From Halpernia frigidisoli (GTDB lineage Bacteria; Bacteroidota; Bacteroidia; Flavobacteriales; Weeksellaceae), in the NCBI RefSeq assembly GCF_900113805.1, contig NZ_FOQT01000005.1, positions 186,001-250,000 of the forward strand: a DNA stretch of 64,000 bases, written 5' to 3'. Every line of letters begins with the position of its first letter. The stretch's first letter is position 1. The translations under genes were made by a program, and so were the position numbers. Below are positions 51,997 to 59,227 of the stretch, in pieces. Below the pieces are notes generated by a model, which was not told the DNA's origin, did not search any database, and saw nothing but the letters and a program-made list of their open reading frames with translations.

Positions 51997-52185
51997 ATGA
52001 TAGAAAAAGAAATCAAAGAGAATGAAGACTTTTATTACAACGAACAGGGCTACCGGGTTTTTACGGAAAAATACCATTTAAAACGTGGTTATTGCTGCAA
52101 AAGCGGCTGTAAACATTGTCCTTTTGGTTACGATAAAAAAACTGATTCCTTCAAAAAAGTAATTGGTGCAGACAAAAAATTTTAA
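51997..52185 (+). CDS. DUF5522 protein (Cys-rich)
   Basis: A 62-residue protein with the DUF5522 pattern: FTEKYHLKRGYCCKSGCKHCPFGY, that is three Cys and HCP motifs able to bind metal or an Fe-S cluster. Function unknown. It diverges from the HExxH gene, with a 36-nt gap if that gene starts at 51960. Followed by a DUF4136 lipoprotein. Confidence 0.8.
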   Translation: MIEKEIKENEDFYYNEQGYRVFTEKYHLKRGYCCKSGCKHCPFGYDKKTDSFKKVIGADKKF

Positions 52186-52218
52186 ATAAAATAATTTAAC
52201 TCTAAATAAAAAACCATC

Positions 52219-52746
52219 ATGCAAAAAAAATATTTCGCTCTGTTATTTGCAGTAGTTCTGGGATTAACTTCCTGCAGCCCTTTTCAGGTAAGATCTGATT
52301 ATGCTGAAACTGCTAATTTTAGTAATTATAAAACTTATAAATTGAGAATTAGTGATCTCAATCTCAATGATATCGATAAAGACCGCGTTCTTAATGAAGT
52401 TTCAAAACAGCTTCAAATGAAAGGATTACAGGTTTCTGAAATGCCTGATTTAGTTGTTAATTTAAAAGCCAATCATAAACAAGTAAATGACGTTCAAAGC
52501 AGTCCTTATGGATTATACGGAGGATTTGGATATGGTGGATTTGGTTTTGGGATGAGCAGAACTTTTAGCAATAACTATAATGAAGGTTCACTTATAGTTG
52601 ATCTTGTTGACGCAAAAACCCAAAAATTGGTTTGGCAGGGAATTGGAAAAGGAATTTCTGTAGATTCGCCAAAAACAAAACAAAAACAAATTCCGGAAAT
52701 CGTAAGTGAAATTATGGCAAATTATCCTCCAGAAATGAAAAAATAA
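52219..52746 (+). CDS. DUF4136 lipoprotein
   Basis: A 175-residue protein with lipobox (LGLTSCSPF) and a DUF4136 body: VRSDYAETANFSNYKTYKL (about 23-41), a Gly/Tyr/Phe-rich loop (about 98-115) and TQKLVWQGIGKG with the Trp-Gly core near the end. The family is periplasmic or outer-membrane, of unknown function. 33 nt after the DUF5522 gene; terminator follows. Confidence 0.85.
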   Translation: MQKKYFALLFAVVLGLTSCSPFQVRSDYAETANFSNYKTYKLRISDLNLNDIDKDRVLNEVSKQLQMKGLQVSEMPDLVVNLKANHKQVNDVQSSPYGLYGGFGYGGFGFGMSRTFSNNYNEGSLIVDLVDAKTQKLVWQGIGKGISVDSPKTKQKQIPEIVSEIMANYPPEMKK

Positions 52747-52765
52747 ATTTCAAAATTTGATATAT

Positions 52766-52811
52766 AAAACCAAAAAAACTGTTTAAAGATTTGAACAGTT
52801 TTTTTGGTTTT
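52766..52811. terminator. strong bidirectional terminator
   Basis: An 18-bp perfect stem AAAACCAAAAAAACTGTT / AACAGTTTTTTTGGTTTT with a 10-nt loop, between the DUF4136 gene and the convergent pafA gene. Confidence 0.88.
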
Positions 52812-52851
52812 TTTTTTTTGATTCTTGGCTCTTCGCTCTTGAATCTTAATT

Positions 52852-54495
52852 CTACTTTCCTAAAACCTCAGTAATCGGGTTTCCAACATTTCCGCTGGGA
52901 AACTGAATGTGCAAAAGCGCACAAATCGTTGAGGCAATATCCGTCATGTAATAATCTTTGTTACTTTCCCCTTTTTTAATTCCCCAACCCATAAATATTA
53001 ACGGAATATGAGAATCATACGAGTTCCAGGCGCCGTGCGTCGTTCCCAGTTTTGAATAACTTGGCAAAAGTGAATCGTGGTAAATGATTTGAATATCGCC
53101 ACTTCTTTGCCAGTTAAAACCGTTTATAATTCTTGTTTTAATCGGCTCCGGAATAGAAAATTGCGCTACTTTTTTCATATCAACAGCAAACAAAACACTT
53201 TTGTCTTTATTCAAAGAATTAATCAAATAATTTTTCACTTCATCACCGTCTAATTTATTGTCATCCATCAACTTATCATCTAAATAAATTTGGCTATTCG
53301 TGTAAGAACTTACAAGTTTTTCAACTTTAAATTTATCCTTTAAAAGTTGATTATACTCTTTTTTCGCATCTTCACCATAAAAACCAGTCGCCATTTTATG
53401 CTCCTCCATGAAACCTTCAGAATGTGCGCCACCATGATCTGCACTTAAAAAAACGGTATAATTTCCTGCACCCACATTTTTGTCTAAATATTTAAAAAAT
53501 TCGGCTAAATCCCGGTCTAAACGTAAGTAAACATCTTCTACTTCCACAGAATTTGGTCCAAATTTATGTCCGGCATAATCTGTTGAAGCTAAATTTATCG
53601 CTAAAAAATCTGTAATGGCGTCAGCGCCTAAACTTTCCCCTTTTAATGCGGCTTCAGCGGCTTTTAATGTTAAAGTATTTCCAAAAGGCGAAGTTCTGAT
53701 ATTGTCTTTATCTTTTTGATAATCCGCTGCAAAATTACTGTACGGAAAAGTCGGCGTTTTTGCACTTCCCAAAAGTCCTTCCCACGGTGAATTGTCTGGC
53801 GAACTTTCCGTGTATTCTGAAATTGGCAACAAAGTATTCCAGCCATTTTTCACTAGATTATCCGGAACTTTTTCTGCATTAAAATCATTTAGCCATTTAG
53901 GTAGTTCTTTCATATAATAAGAACTTGTCACAAAATTTCCGGAGGAATCGTCGAACCAATACGCACCATTTGGATTATGTCCTGCAGGTAAAATGGAAGC
54001 GCGGTCTTTTAAAGAAATTCCAACTACTTTTCCTTGAAAATTAGTAGCAATTCTTAATTCATCGGTCATTGTCGTAGACCAAAGATTTTTCGGGGATTGG
54101 CTTCCCACTTTTGCATTTGTAGTACCAACGGGTTTTACGGAATCATCTTCTGTGCAGTAAACGCTTCTCCCCAGTGATTTGTCAAACCAGTCATTGCCGG
54201 GAATTCCATTAATTGCAGGAACTGATCCTGTATAAATTGAACTGTGGCCAACCGCGGTGTAAGTTGGAATATAAGGAATGTGCACATTGTTAGCAGAAAA
54301 ACCCTCATTTAATAATCGTTTAAAACCATCATTTTGGTATTTATCATAATATCGGTAAAGATAATCCCAGCGCATTTGATCGACTACTAAACCAACAACA
54401 AGTTTTGGTCTTTGTAAAGTTGTATTTTTATTTTTTTGGGCAAATAAACCTGTTGAACAAATCGCAAGTGTAATGAGCGTGAATTTTCTAAACAT
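52852..54495 (-). CDS. pafA: alkaline phosphatase PafA-type
   Basis: Secreted or periplasmic phosphatase of the alkaline phosphatase superfamily (PafA/NPP group). Signal peptide MFRKFTLITLAICSTGLFAQ; Asp metal ligand in VVDQMRWDYLYRY (about 37); nucleophile Thr in VHIPYIPTYTAVGHSS (about 80); second and third metal sites in STDYAGHKFGPNS (about 307) and FLSADHGGAHSEGF (about 353); HGAWNSYDSHIPLIFMGWG near the C-terminus (about 490). 547 residues matches PafA. Monomeric PafA releases phosphate from many organic phosphates. Single gene. Confidence 0.9.
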   Translation of the reverse strand: MFRKFTLITLAICSTGLFAQKNKNTTLQRPKLVVGLVVDQMRWDYLYRYYDKYQNDGFKRLLNEGFSANNVHIPYIPTYTAVGHSSIYTGSVPAINGIPGNDWFDKSLGRSVYCTEDDSVKPVGTTNAKVGSQSPKNLWSTTMTDELRIATNFQGKVVGISLKDRASILPAGHNPNGAYWFDDSSGNFVTSSYYMKELPKWLNDFNAEKVPDNLVKNGWNTLLPISEYTESSPDNSPWEGLLGSAKTPTFPYSNFAADYQKDKDNIRTSPFGNTLTLKAAEAALKGESLGADAITDFLAINLASTDYAGHKFGPNSVEVEDVYLRLDRDLAEFFKYLDKNVGAGNYTVFLSADHGGAHSEGFMEEHKMATGFYGEDAKKEYNQLLKDKFKVEKLVSSYTNSQIYLDDKLMDDNKLDGDEVKNYLINSLNKDKSVLFAVDMKKVAQFSIPEPIKTRIINGFNWQRSGDIQIIYHDSLLPSYSKLGTTHGAWNSYDSHIPLIFMGWGIKKGESNKDYYMTDIASTICALLHIQFPSGNVGNPITEVLGK

Positions 54496-54608
54496 TTTTC
54501 ATTTTTAAAATATTAATTCAAATTTAAGGAAATGTTTGGGAAGCGTTATCTGTGCTGTATTAATTTTATAATAAAATTTAAACTTTTCAAAAATAAAAAC
54601 CCCCGGTC

Positions 54609-54683
54609 TTCTTAGCCCCGATTGAAACGGTATCCTTTTTCTTTTGAAAAAAAAGAAAAAGATATAGTGGAAAGCGGGAACTC
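54609..54683 (+). ncRNA. Flavo-1-like RNA/DNA element, copy 4 (candidate)
   Basis: The neatest copy: TAGCCCCGATTGAAACGG, then helix TATC-C-TTTTTCTTTT / AAAAGAAAAA-GATA closed by GAAA, then GTGGAAAGCGGGAACTC. Bulged C as in the other copies; outer CCCG pairs with CGGG. In the 279-nt gap between pafA and mdh, plus strand, opposite to both genes' direction. Confidence 0.55.
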
Positions 54684-54774
54684 TTTTGAAACAAAAACCA
54701 AAATCTTCTTGCTTCTAAAAAAAATTATCCCGCCGAAAAACGACAGGACAATTTATATTTATTTGATTGATTTC

Positions 54775-55701
54775 TTAAAATCCTAAATCACCATTGACCT
54801 CACGCACGGCTTTTGCAGCGGTTGCGAAACTTTCTTTTTCAGAATCAGTAAGGGAAATATCAACAATTTTCTCAATTCCATTTTTCCCAATGATACACGG
54901 AACGCCCATGCAAATGTCGCTTTCGCCATATTCGCCATCAAGCATTACGGAACATGGAATCATTTTTTTCTGGTCGCAAACGATGGACTGCACCAAAACC
55001 GAAACCGCTGCGCCCGGCGCATACCAAGCAGAAGTTCCTAATAATTTTGTTAAAGTAGCACCGCCAACTTTCGTTGCTTCGGCTAAGTTATTTTGAGTTG
55101 ATTCATCTAAAAATTCTGAAATAGAAACACCATTTCTTGTTGCTTTTGATAATAATGGCAACATTCCTGTATCACTGTGAGCCGCGATCACCATTCCATC
55201 TACGTCAGAAATTGGGCAATCTAATGCTTCCGCCAAACGGTATTTAAAACGGGCTGAATCTAATGCGCCACCCATTCCGATAATGCGTTCTTTTGGCAAA
55301 CCTGAAGTTTTATGAACCAAATAAGCCATCGTATCCATCGGATTAGAAACCACGATAATGATCACATCCGGTGAATGTTTTACTAAATTTTGAGTTACTT
55401 CTTTTACAATTCCGGCGTTGATGCCGATCAATTCTTCGCGCGTCATTCCCGGTTTACGTGGAATTCCAGAAGTTATAACAGCTACTTTTGAACCGGCTGT
55501 TTTAGAATAATCGCCAGTTGTGCCAGTAATTTTGGTATCGAAACCATTTAGGGATGCGGTTTGCATTAAATCCATTGCTTTTCCTTCTGCAAAGCCTTCT
55601 TTTATGTCAACAAGAACAACTTCAGAATTGAAATTTTTCATTGCGATGTATTCTGCACAACTTGCACCTACTGCTCCTGCGCCAACTACGGTAACTTTCA
55701 T
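54775..55701 (-). CDS. mdh: malate dehydrogenase
   Basis: Interconverts malate and oxaloacetate with NAD(H). A 308-residue LDH-like MDH: VTVVGAGAVGASCAEY nucleotide loop (about 3-18), acidic VDIKEG (Asp about 32, NAD specificity), IPRKPGMTREEL substrate Arg loop (about 80), SNPMDT, and catalytic His in IAAHSDTGML (about 172-181). Full length. The start at 55701 is overlapped by a small upstream ORF, and the leader is an array of 50-bp repeats. Confidence 0.94.
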   Translation of the reverse strand: MKVTVVGAGAVGASCAEYIAMKNFNSEVVLVDIKEGFAEGKAMDLMQTASLNGFDTKITGTTGDYSKTAGSKVAVITSGIPRKPGMTREELIGINAGIVKEVTQNLVKHSPDVIIIVVSNPMDTMAYLVHKTSGLPKERIIGMGGALDSARFKYRLAEALDCPISDVDGMVIAAHSDTGMLPLLSKATRNGVSISEFLDESTQNNLAEATKVGGATLTKLLGTSAWYAPGAAVSVLVQSIVCDQKKMIPCSVMLDGEYGESDICMGVPCIIGKNGIEKIVDISLTDSEKESFATAAKAVREVNGDLGF

Positions 55702-55751
55702 ATTAATTTATTTATTGTTTTTAATGGAAATATGGAAACTTGCGTTTTCAT
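55698..55751 (-). CDS. upstream small ORF (17 codons) in mdh leader, candidate
   Basis: Encodes MKTQVSIFPLKTINKLI. Its TGA overlaps the mdh ATG as ATGA, the arrangement seen in translational coupling. A similar ORF (55849-55902, MKTQVSIFPLKTLEKII) overlaps the next unit's ATG in the same way. The two middle units are broken: MKT-stop at 55790-55801 and a 14-codon version at 55808-55852. Translation is not proven. Confidence 0.3.
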   Translation of the reverse strand: MKTQVSIFPLKTINKLI

Positions 55752-55902
55752 ATTAATTTATTTATTGTTTTTAATGGAAATATGGAAACTTACGTTTTCA
55801 TATTAATTTATTTATTGTTTTTTAATGGAAATATGGAAACCTTTGTTTTCATATTATTTTTTCTAATGTTTTTAATGGAAATATAGAAACTTGCGTTTTC
55901 AT
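55702..55902 (-). repeat. tandem array of four ~50-bp units in the mdh leader
   Basis: Four units with starts at 55751, 55801, 55852 and 55902 (periods 50, 50, 51, 50 from the mdh ATG). Each starts ATGAAAAC and carries GTTTCCATATTTCCATTAAA followed by AAT-rich DNA. The mdh start codon sits exactly one period from the nearest unit. A -7 box (55923-55916) lies just upstream, so the array would be the mRNA leader. Confidence 0.9.
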
Positions 55903-55915
55903 ATTATAGATTTCT

Positions 55916-55923
55916 CAAATTTA
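55916..55923 (-). promoter_or_regulatory. -7 box for mdh
   Basis: Minus strand TAAATTTG matches TAnnTTTG and lies 14 nt upstream of the first repeat ATG. Transcription from here would put the whole 50-bp repeat array in the mdh leader. Confidence 0.5.
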
Positions 55924-56055
55924 CAAAATATTGAAGTTTTGCGCAATTTTGTATTTATTAAAGTTTTATTAAATATTTACCAAAGAATAAATAAAATCTA
56001 TGGTTCTTATCATTATTTGCTAACCTAAATCAAGAAGAATACTAAAATTGTAGAC

Positions 56056-56063
56056 TATCTTTG
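56056..56063 (+). promoter_or_regulatory. -7 box for cysE-cysM
   Basis: TATCTTTG matches TAnnTTTG and lies 19 nt before the cysE ATG. The 55924-56055 stretch is otherwise AT-rich non-coding DNA. Confidence 0.5.
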
Positions 56064-56082
56064 TTTTAAATTTAAACAAAAA

Positions 56083-56898
56083 ATGAGTTTCGCAAAGCAT
56101 TTGCACGAGGGCTATTCTAACCGAAAATTTGACATTGATAAAAAGAAAATTGAAGATTTTATCGACCGTTTCTTTAGGTTTATATTTTTTTTAGAATATC
56201 AAAGATGCGCAGAACTCAGCAATATCGAATCCAGGCTAAATGATTTTAAAAACGAGTTTAATGATATTTTATATTCTGTAACTGATATAAAAGATAATTT
56301 TCAGACCGAATTATTTTTTGAAAATTTTCCGAAAATCTACAAAACTTTAGAAAACGATGCGCAGATAATTTTAGAAAACGATCCTGCCGCAACAAGCAAA
56401 GAAGAAGTGATGTTTTCTTATCCTGGTTTTTTTGCCGTGGCGATTTACCGCTTTTCGCACGAACTTTATAAAATAGGAATTCCGTTAATTCCCAGAATCT
56501 GGACAGAATTTGCACACAGTAAAACCGGTATCGATATCAATCCCGGCGCTCAAATTGGTGAAAATTTTTTTATTGATCACGGCACAGGAATTGTGATCGG
56601 TGAAACGACGATTATAGGAAGTAACGTGAAAATTTATCAAGGTGTGACTTTGGGTGCGCATTCTGTGGCTAAAAATTTACAAAATGTAAAGCGTCATCCA
56701 ACTATTGAAGACGGCGTCGTTATTTACGCAAACGCGACAATTTTGGGCGGCGATACGATAATTGGAAAAAATGCATTAATTGGCGGAAATGTCTGGATCA
56801 CGGCAAGCGTTGATGAAAATTCAGTAGTTTTTCACAAAGGACAAGTGACAGTTAAAAATAAATTTCCCACACACGAGCCAATCGTTTTTAGCATTTAA
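56083..56898 (+). CDS. cysE: serine O-acetyltransferase (CysE/EpsC-like)
   Basis: Makes O-acetylserine from serine and acetyl-CoA, the first step of cysteine synthesis. The 271-residue product has an alpha-helical N-terminal domain (about 1-125) and a left-handed beta-helix of hexapeptide repeats with [31 protein letters not shown] (Asp/His catalytic region, about 145-175) and [10 protein letters not shown]. It is upstream of cysM by 29 nt, so acetylserine is made and used by adjacent genes. It ends with a short tail (HEPIVFSI). Confidence 0.93.
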   Translation: MSFAKHLHEGYSNRKFDIDKKKIEDFIDRFFRFIFFLEYQRCAELSNIESRLNDFKNEFNDILYSVTDIKDNFQTELFFENFPKIYKTLENDAQIILENDPAATSKEEVMFSYPGFFAVAIYRFSHELYKIGIPLIPRIWTEFAHSKTGIDINPGAQIGENFFIDHGTGIVIGETTIIGSNVKIYQGVTLGAHSVAKNLQNVKRHPTIEDGVVIYANATILGGDTIIGKNALIGGNVWITASVDENSVVFHKGQVTVKNKFPTHEPIVFSI

Positions 56899-56927
56899 AA
56901 ATAGAATAATTTTAAAAAAATATAGAT

Positions 56928-57866
56928 ATGAAACTGAACAATATTTTAGAAGCAATCGGAAATACGCCGATAATTAAAATATATAAACTTTTCCCGAAAA
57001 ATGTTGAAGTTTATATGAAATTGGAAAAGCAAAATCCGGGCGGAAGTATTAAAGACAGAATTGCTTTGGCGATGATTGAAAAAGCCGAACAGGAAGGGAA
57101 AATTAACAAAGACACTTTAATTATTGAACCGACTTCCGGAAATACAGGTGTTGGTTTGGCAATGGTTTGCGCCGTAAAAGGGTACAAATTAGTTTTGGTA
57201 ATGCCGGAAAGTATGAGTGTTGAACGCAGAAAACTAATGAGCTCCTATGGCGCGCAATTCGTTTTGACACCAAAAGAAGCGGGAACTTCCGGCGCTATTA
57301 AAAAAGCTATCGAAATGGGAAATGAAATTGAAAATTCCTGGATTCCGCAGCAATTTGAAAATCCTGCAAATTTTGAAATTCACGTTAAAACTACCGCAGA
57401 AGAAATTCTAAAAGATTTCCCGGAAGGTTTTGATTATTACATTACTGGCGTTGGAACCGGCGGTCATATCACAGGTGTGACAGAAGTTTTAAAGCAAAAA
57501 TTTCCAAATATGAAAAGTTTTGCAGTTGAACCTGAAGATTCACCCGTTATTTCCGGCGGCGCGCCTGGACCTCATCCTCTGCAGGGAATTGGCGCAGGTT
57601 TTATTCCTAAAAATTTACACACAGAAGTTCTTGACGGAATAATTCAGGTCGAAAAAGCGGACGCATTTGCTTTTACTAAAAGATTAGCCGCTGAAGAAGG
57701 AATTTTAGCAGGAATTTCAACAGGTGCTTCTTTAGCAGCAATTAATAAAAAATTGAGTGAAATACCTGAAGGTTCAAAAATATTGACTTTCAACTACGAT
57801 ACCGGCGAGAGATACTGGTCTGTTGATGGGCTTTTTGAGGAAAATCTTTACGACGAAAATAAATAG
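56928..57866 (+). CDS. cysM: cysteine synthase (O-acetylserine sulfhydrylase)
   Basis: PLP-dependent; joins sulfide to O-acetylserine. 312 residues. PLP-Lys in [16 protein letters not shown] (Lys about 42), substrate loop [12 protein letters not shown] (about 67-78), Gly-rich phosphate loop [11 protein letters not shown] (about 174) and a C-terminal Ser in [10 protein letters not shown] (about 262). Cysteine synthase A and B are hard to tell apart; CysM-type is favoured by context alone. A terminator follows directly. Confidence 0.92.
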   Translation: MKLNNILEAIGNTPIIKIYKLFPKNVEVYMKLEKQNPGGSIKDRIALAMIEKAEQEGKINKDTLIIEPTSGNTGVGLAMVCAVKGYKLVLVMPESMSVERRKLMSSYGAQFVLTPKEAGTSGAIKKAIEMGNEIENSWIPQQFENPANFEIHVKTTAEEILKDFPEGFDYYITGVGTGGHITGVTEVLKQKFPNMKSFAVEPEDSPVISGGAPGPHPLQGIGAGFIPKNLHTEVLDGIIQVEKADAFAFTKRLAAEEGILAGISTGASLAAINKKLSEIPEGSKILTFNYDTGERYWSVDGLFEENLYDENK

Positions 57867-57884
57867 AATTTCAATTTAAAATTT

Positions 57885-57913
57885 AAAATCCCGCTTCTAA
57901 ACGGGATTTTTTT
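57885..57913 (+). terminator. terminator after cysM
   Basis: AAAATCCCG / CGGGATTTT with an 8-nt loop and T run, 18 nt after the cysM stop. The convergent Nei-like gene ends at its edge. Confidence 0.88.
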
Positions 57914-58646
57914 ATTTGTAAAGTTTCTGGCATTTTTCGCAAACATACGTTTTGCGTTTTACTTTGCCCATTTCTTCAATCACCAATTCGGTTTTGTCTT
58001 TTGGACAGGTTTTTTTACCATAAATTGTCGCAGATTCTTTCACCTTATCGGTTTTTAATAGTTCTAAAAATTCCTGAGAATATTCCACAACCATTTTAAT
58101 TAAAAAAATCAACTTTTTTTCCGGAATTACATTTATCATACTATCAGGATGAATTTTCGCGTGGTATAATGCTTCAATTCTGATAATATTTCCAACGCCT
58201 GTAAATAAATTTTGATCCATTAAAACATCCCCTATCATCTGCTCAGAATGTTTTGTCTGTAATTCATTTAAGACAAAATCCGCATCAAATTCAGGTTTTA
58301 AAATATCAGTTTTAAAGTTGAAATAATCATCTGGTTTTCCTTGATAAAATTTAGTTTTTGCGACGTAAAAATTAATCTCGGATTCTGCAAAATGCAGGGC
58401 AAAACTGGCGTTTACCTTTTTGCGTTTATTAACCAACATACTTCCGAAAAGTCCTAAATGAACCGCAATGAAAAAATCTTTAAAAACAAAAAGTAAATTT
58501 TTACCAAAAGCATCAATATCTTCCAGTTTAATATTTTCAATTTTAGACTTGTCCATTTCGCCATATCCAGACGCTTCAGATACGGTTTTACCTTTAAATC
58601 TTTGTAATTTATTTCTCAGGAAAAGTATAGATGGACCTTCAGGCAT
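57912..58646 (-). CDS. Fpg/Nei-family DNA glycosylase
   Basis: Base-excision-repair glycosylase/AP lyase. The 244-residue product begins MPEGPSILFLRNKL, where Pro2 and Glu3 form the active site after Met removal. H2TH motif DQNLFTGVGNIIRIEALYHAKIHP (about 157-180). The C-terminal zinc-finger region (about 210-244) reads TCPKDKT...YVCEKCQKLY: one Cys of the usual four-Cys set is replaced by Asp. Nei is favoured over Fpg by the MPEGPS start. It is the last gene after bphP and bphO, 24 nt after the latter. Confidence 0.85.
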   Translation of the reverse strand: MPEGPSILFLRNKLQRFKGKTVSEASGYGEMDKSKIENIKLEDIDAFGKNLLFVFKDFFIAVHLGLFGSMLVNKRKKVNASFALHFAESEINFYVAKTKFYQGKPDDYFNFKTDILKPEFDADFVLNELQTKHSEQMIGDVLMDQNLFTGVGNIIRIEALYHAKIHPDSMINVIPEKKLIFLIKMVVEYSQEFLELLKTDKVKESATIYGKKTCPKDKTELVIEEMGKVKRKTYVCEKCQKLYK

Positions 58647-58669
58647 TTGGTATTATTTAAAAAATTTAA

Positions 58670-59218
58670 TTAATGATTTAACAAAAACTGATATGCCATT
58701 TCTGCGCCGTTTAAAAAATCCTGATCATCAAAAAACTGCGATTTTTCTTCTAAATTTTCTATAAATAATTTCCATAAAAAACCGGTCTGATCACCATAAA
58801 GACCGAAATAATTAAAATTTACGCCATCGAAATGTATGTTTTTTAACAGATTTTTTGCGATCATATTTCCGCCCAAAGTGGCGCCTTCCATCACATATAA
58901 AATGCCAAAAGCTTCAGCTTCATTTTTTAAAGATAACTTGGATTTTTCAAATAAACGCGAAATATCGAAAAGCAAAATGTCTTTTGTAATAGCCGGCAAT
59001 TTTCTTCGTTTTTCAGGATGCAATTTTTCTGCTGATTCTACTGAAATTTTAGAAAAAACTGCTTCTTCAAAATGATTTATAAAATTATAATTGTGCTTTA
59101 AAACGAAACGGTAATCATTTAAATCAAAACTTTTGTCCATTATTTTTTTTGACAATAATCTTTCTTCAACCTGATCGTGTAAACTTCTTGTTTGTTCTTT
59201 TAAAAGAATCGAAATCAT
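58670..59218 (-). CDS. biliverdin-producing heme oxygenase (BphO-like)
   Basis: A 182-residue all-alpha heme oxygenase that opens heme to biliverdin, the chromophore of bacteriophytochromes. The proximal His is in LLKEQTRSLHDQVEERL (His about 14); YVMEGATLGGNMI carries the distal Gly-rich helix (about 105-118). It starts 9 nt after the stop of the phytochrome gene, an organisation known for bphP-bphO pairs. No ferredoxin or biliverdin reductase gene is seen. Confidence 0.9.
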   Translation of the reverse strand: MISILLKEQTRSLHDQVEERLLSKKIMDKSFDLNDYRFVLKHNYNFINHFEEAVFSKISVESAEKLHPEKRRKLPAITKDILLFDISRLFEKSKLSLKNEAEAFGILYVMEGATLGGNMIAKNLLKNIHFDGVNFNYFGLYGDQTGFLWKLFIENLEEKSQFFDDQDFLNGAEMAYQFLLNH

Positions 59219-59227
59219 TAAAATATA

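Noticed and set aside
51961-52077. N-terminal extension of the HExxH protein
   Set aside because: It overlaps the DUF5522 gene antisense and is not homology-like; a start at 51960 leaves a normal divergent gap.
55702-55902. CRISPR array at the mdh leader
   Set aside because: Units are directly adjacent and nearly identical over their whole length, with no spacers and no cas genes.
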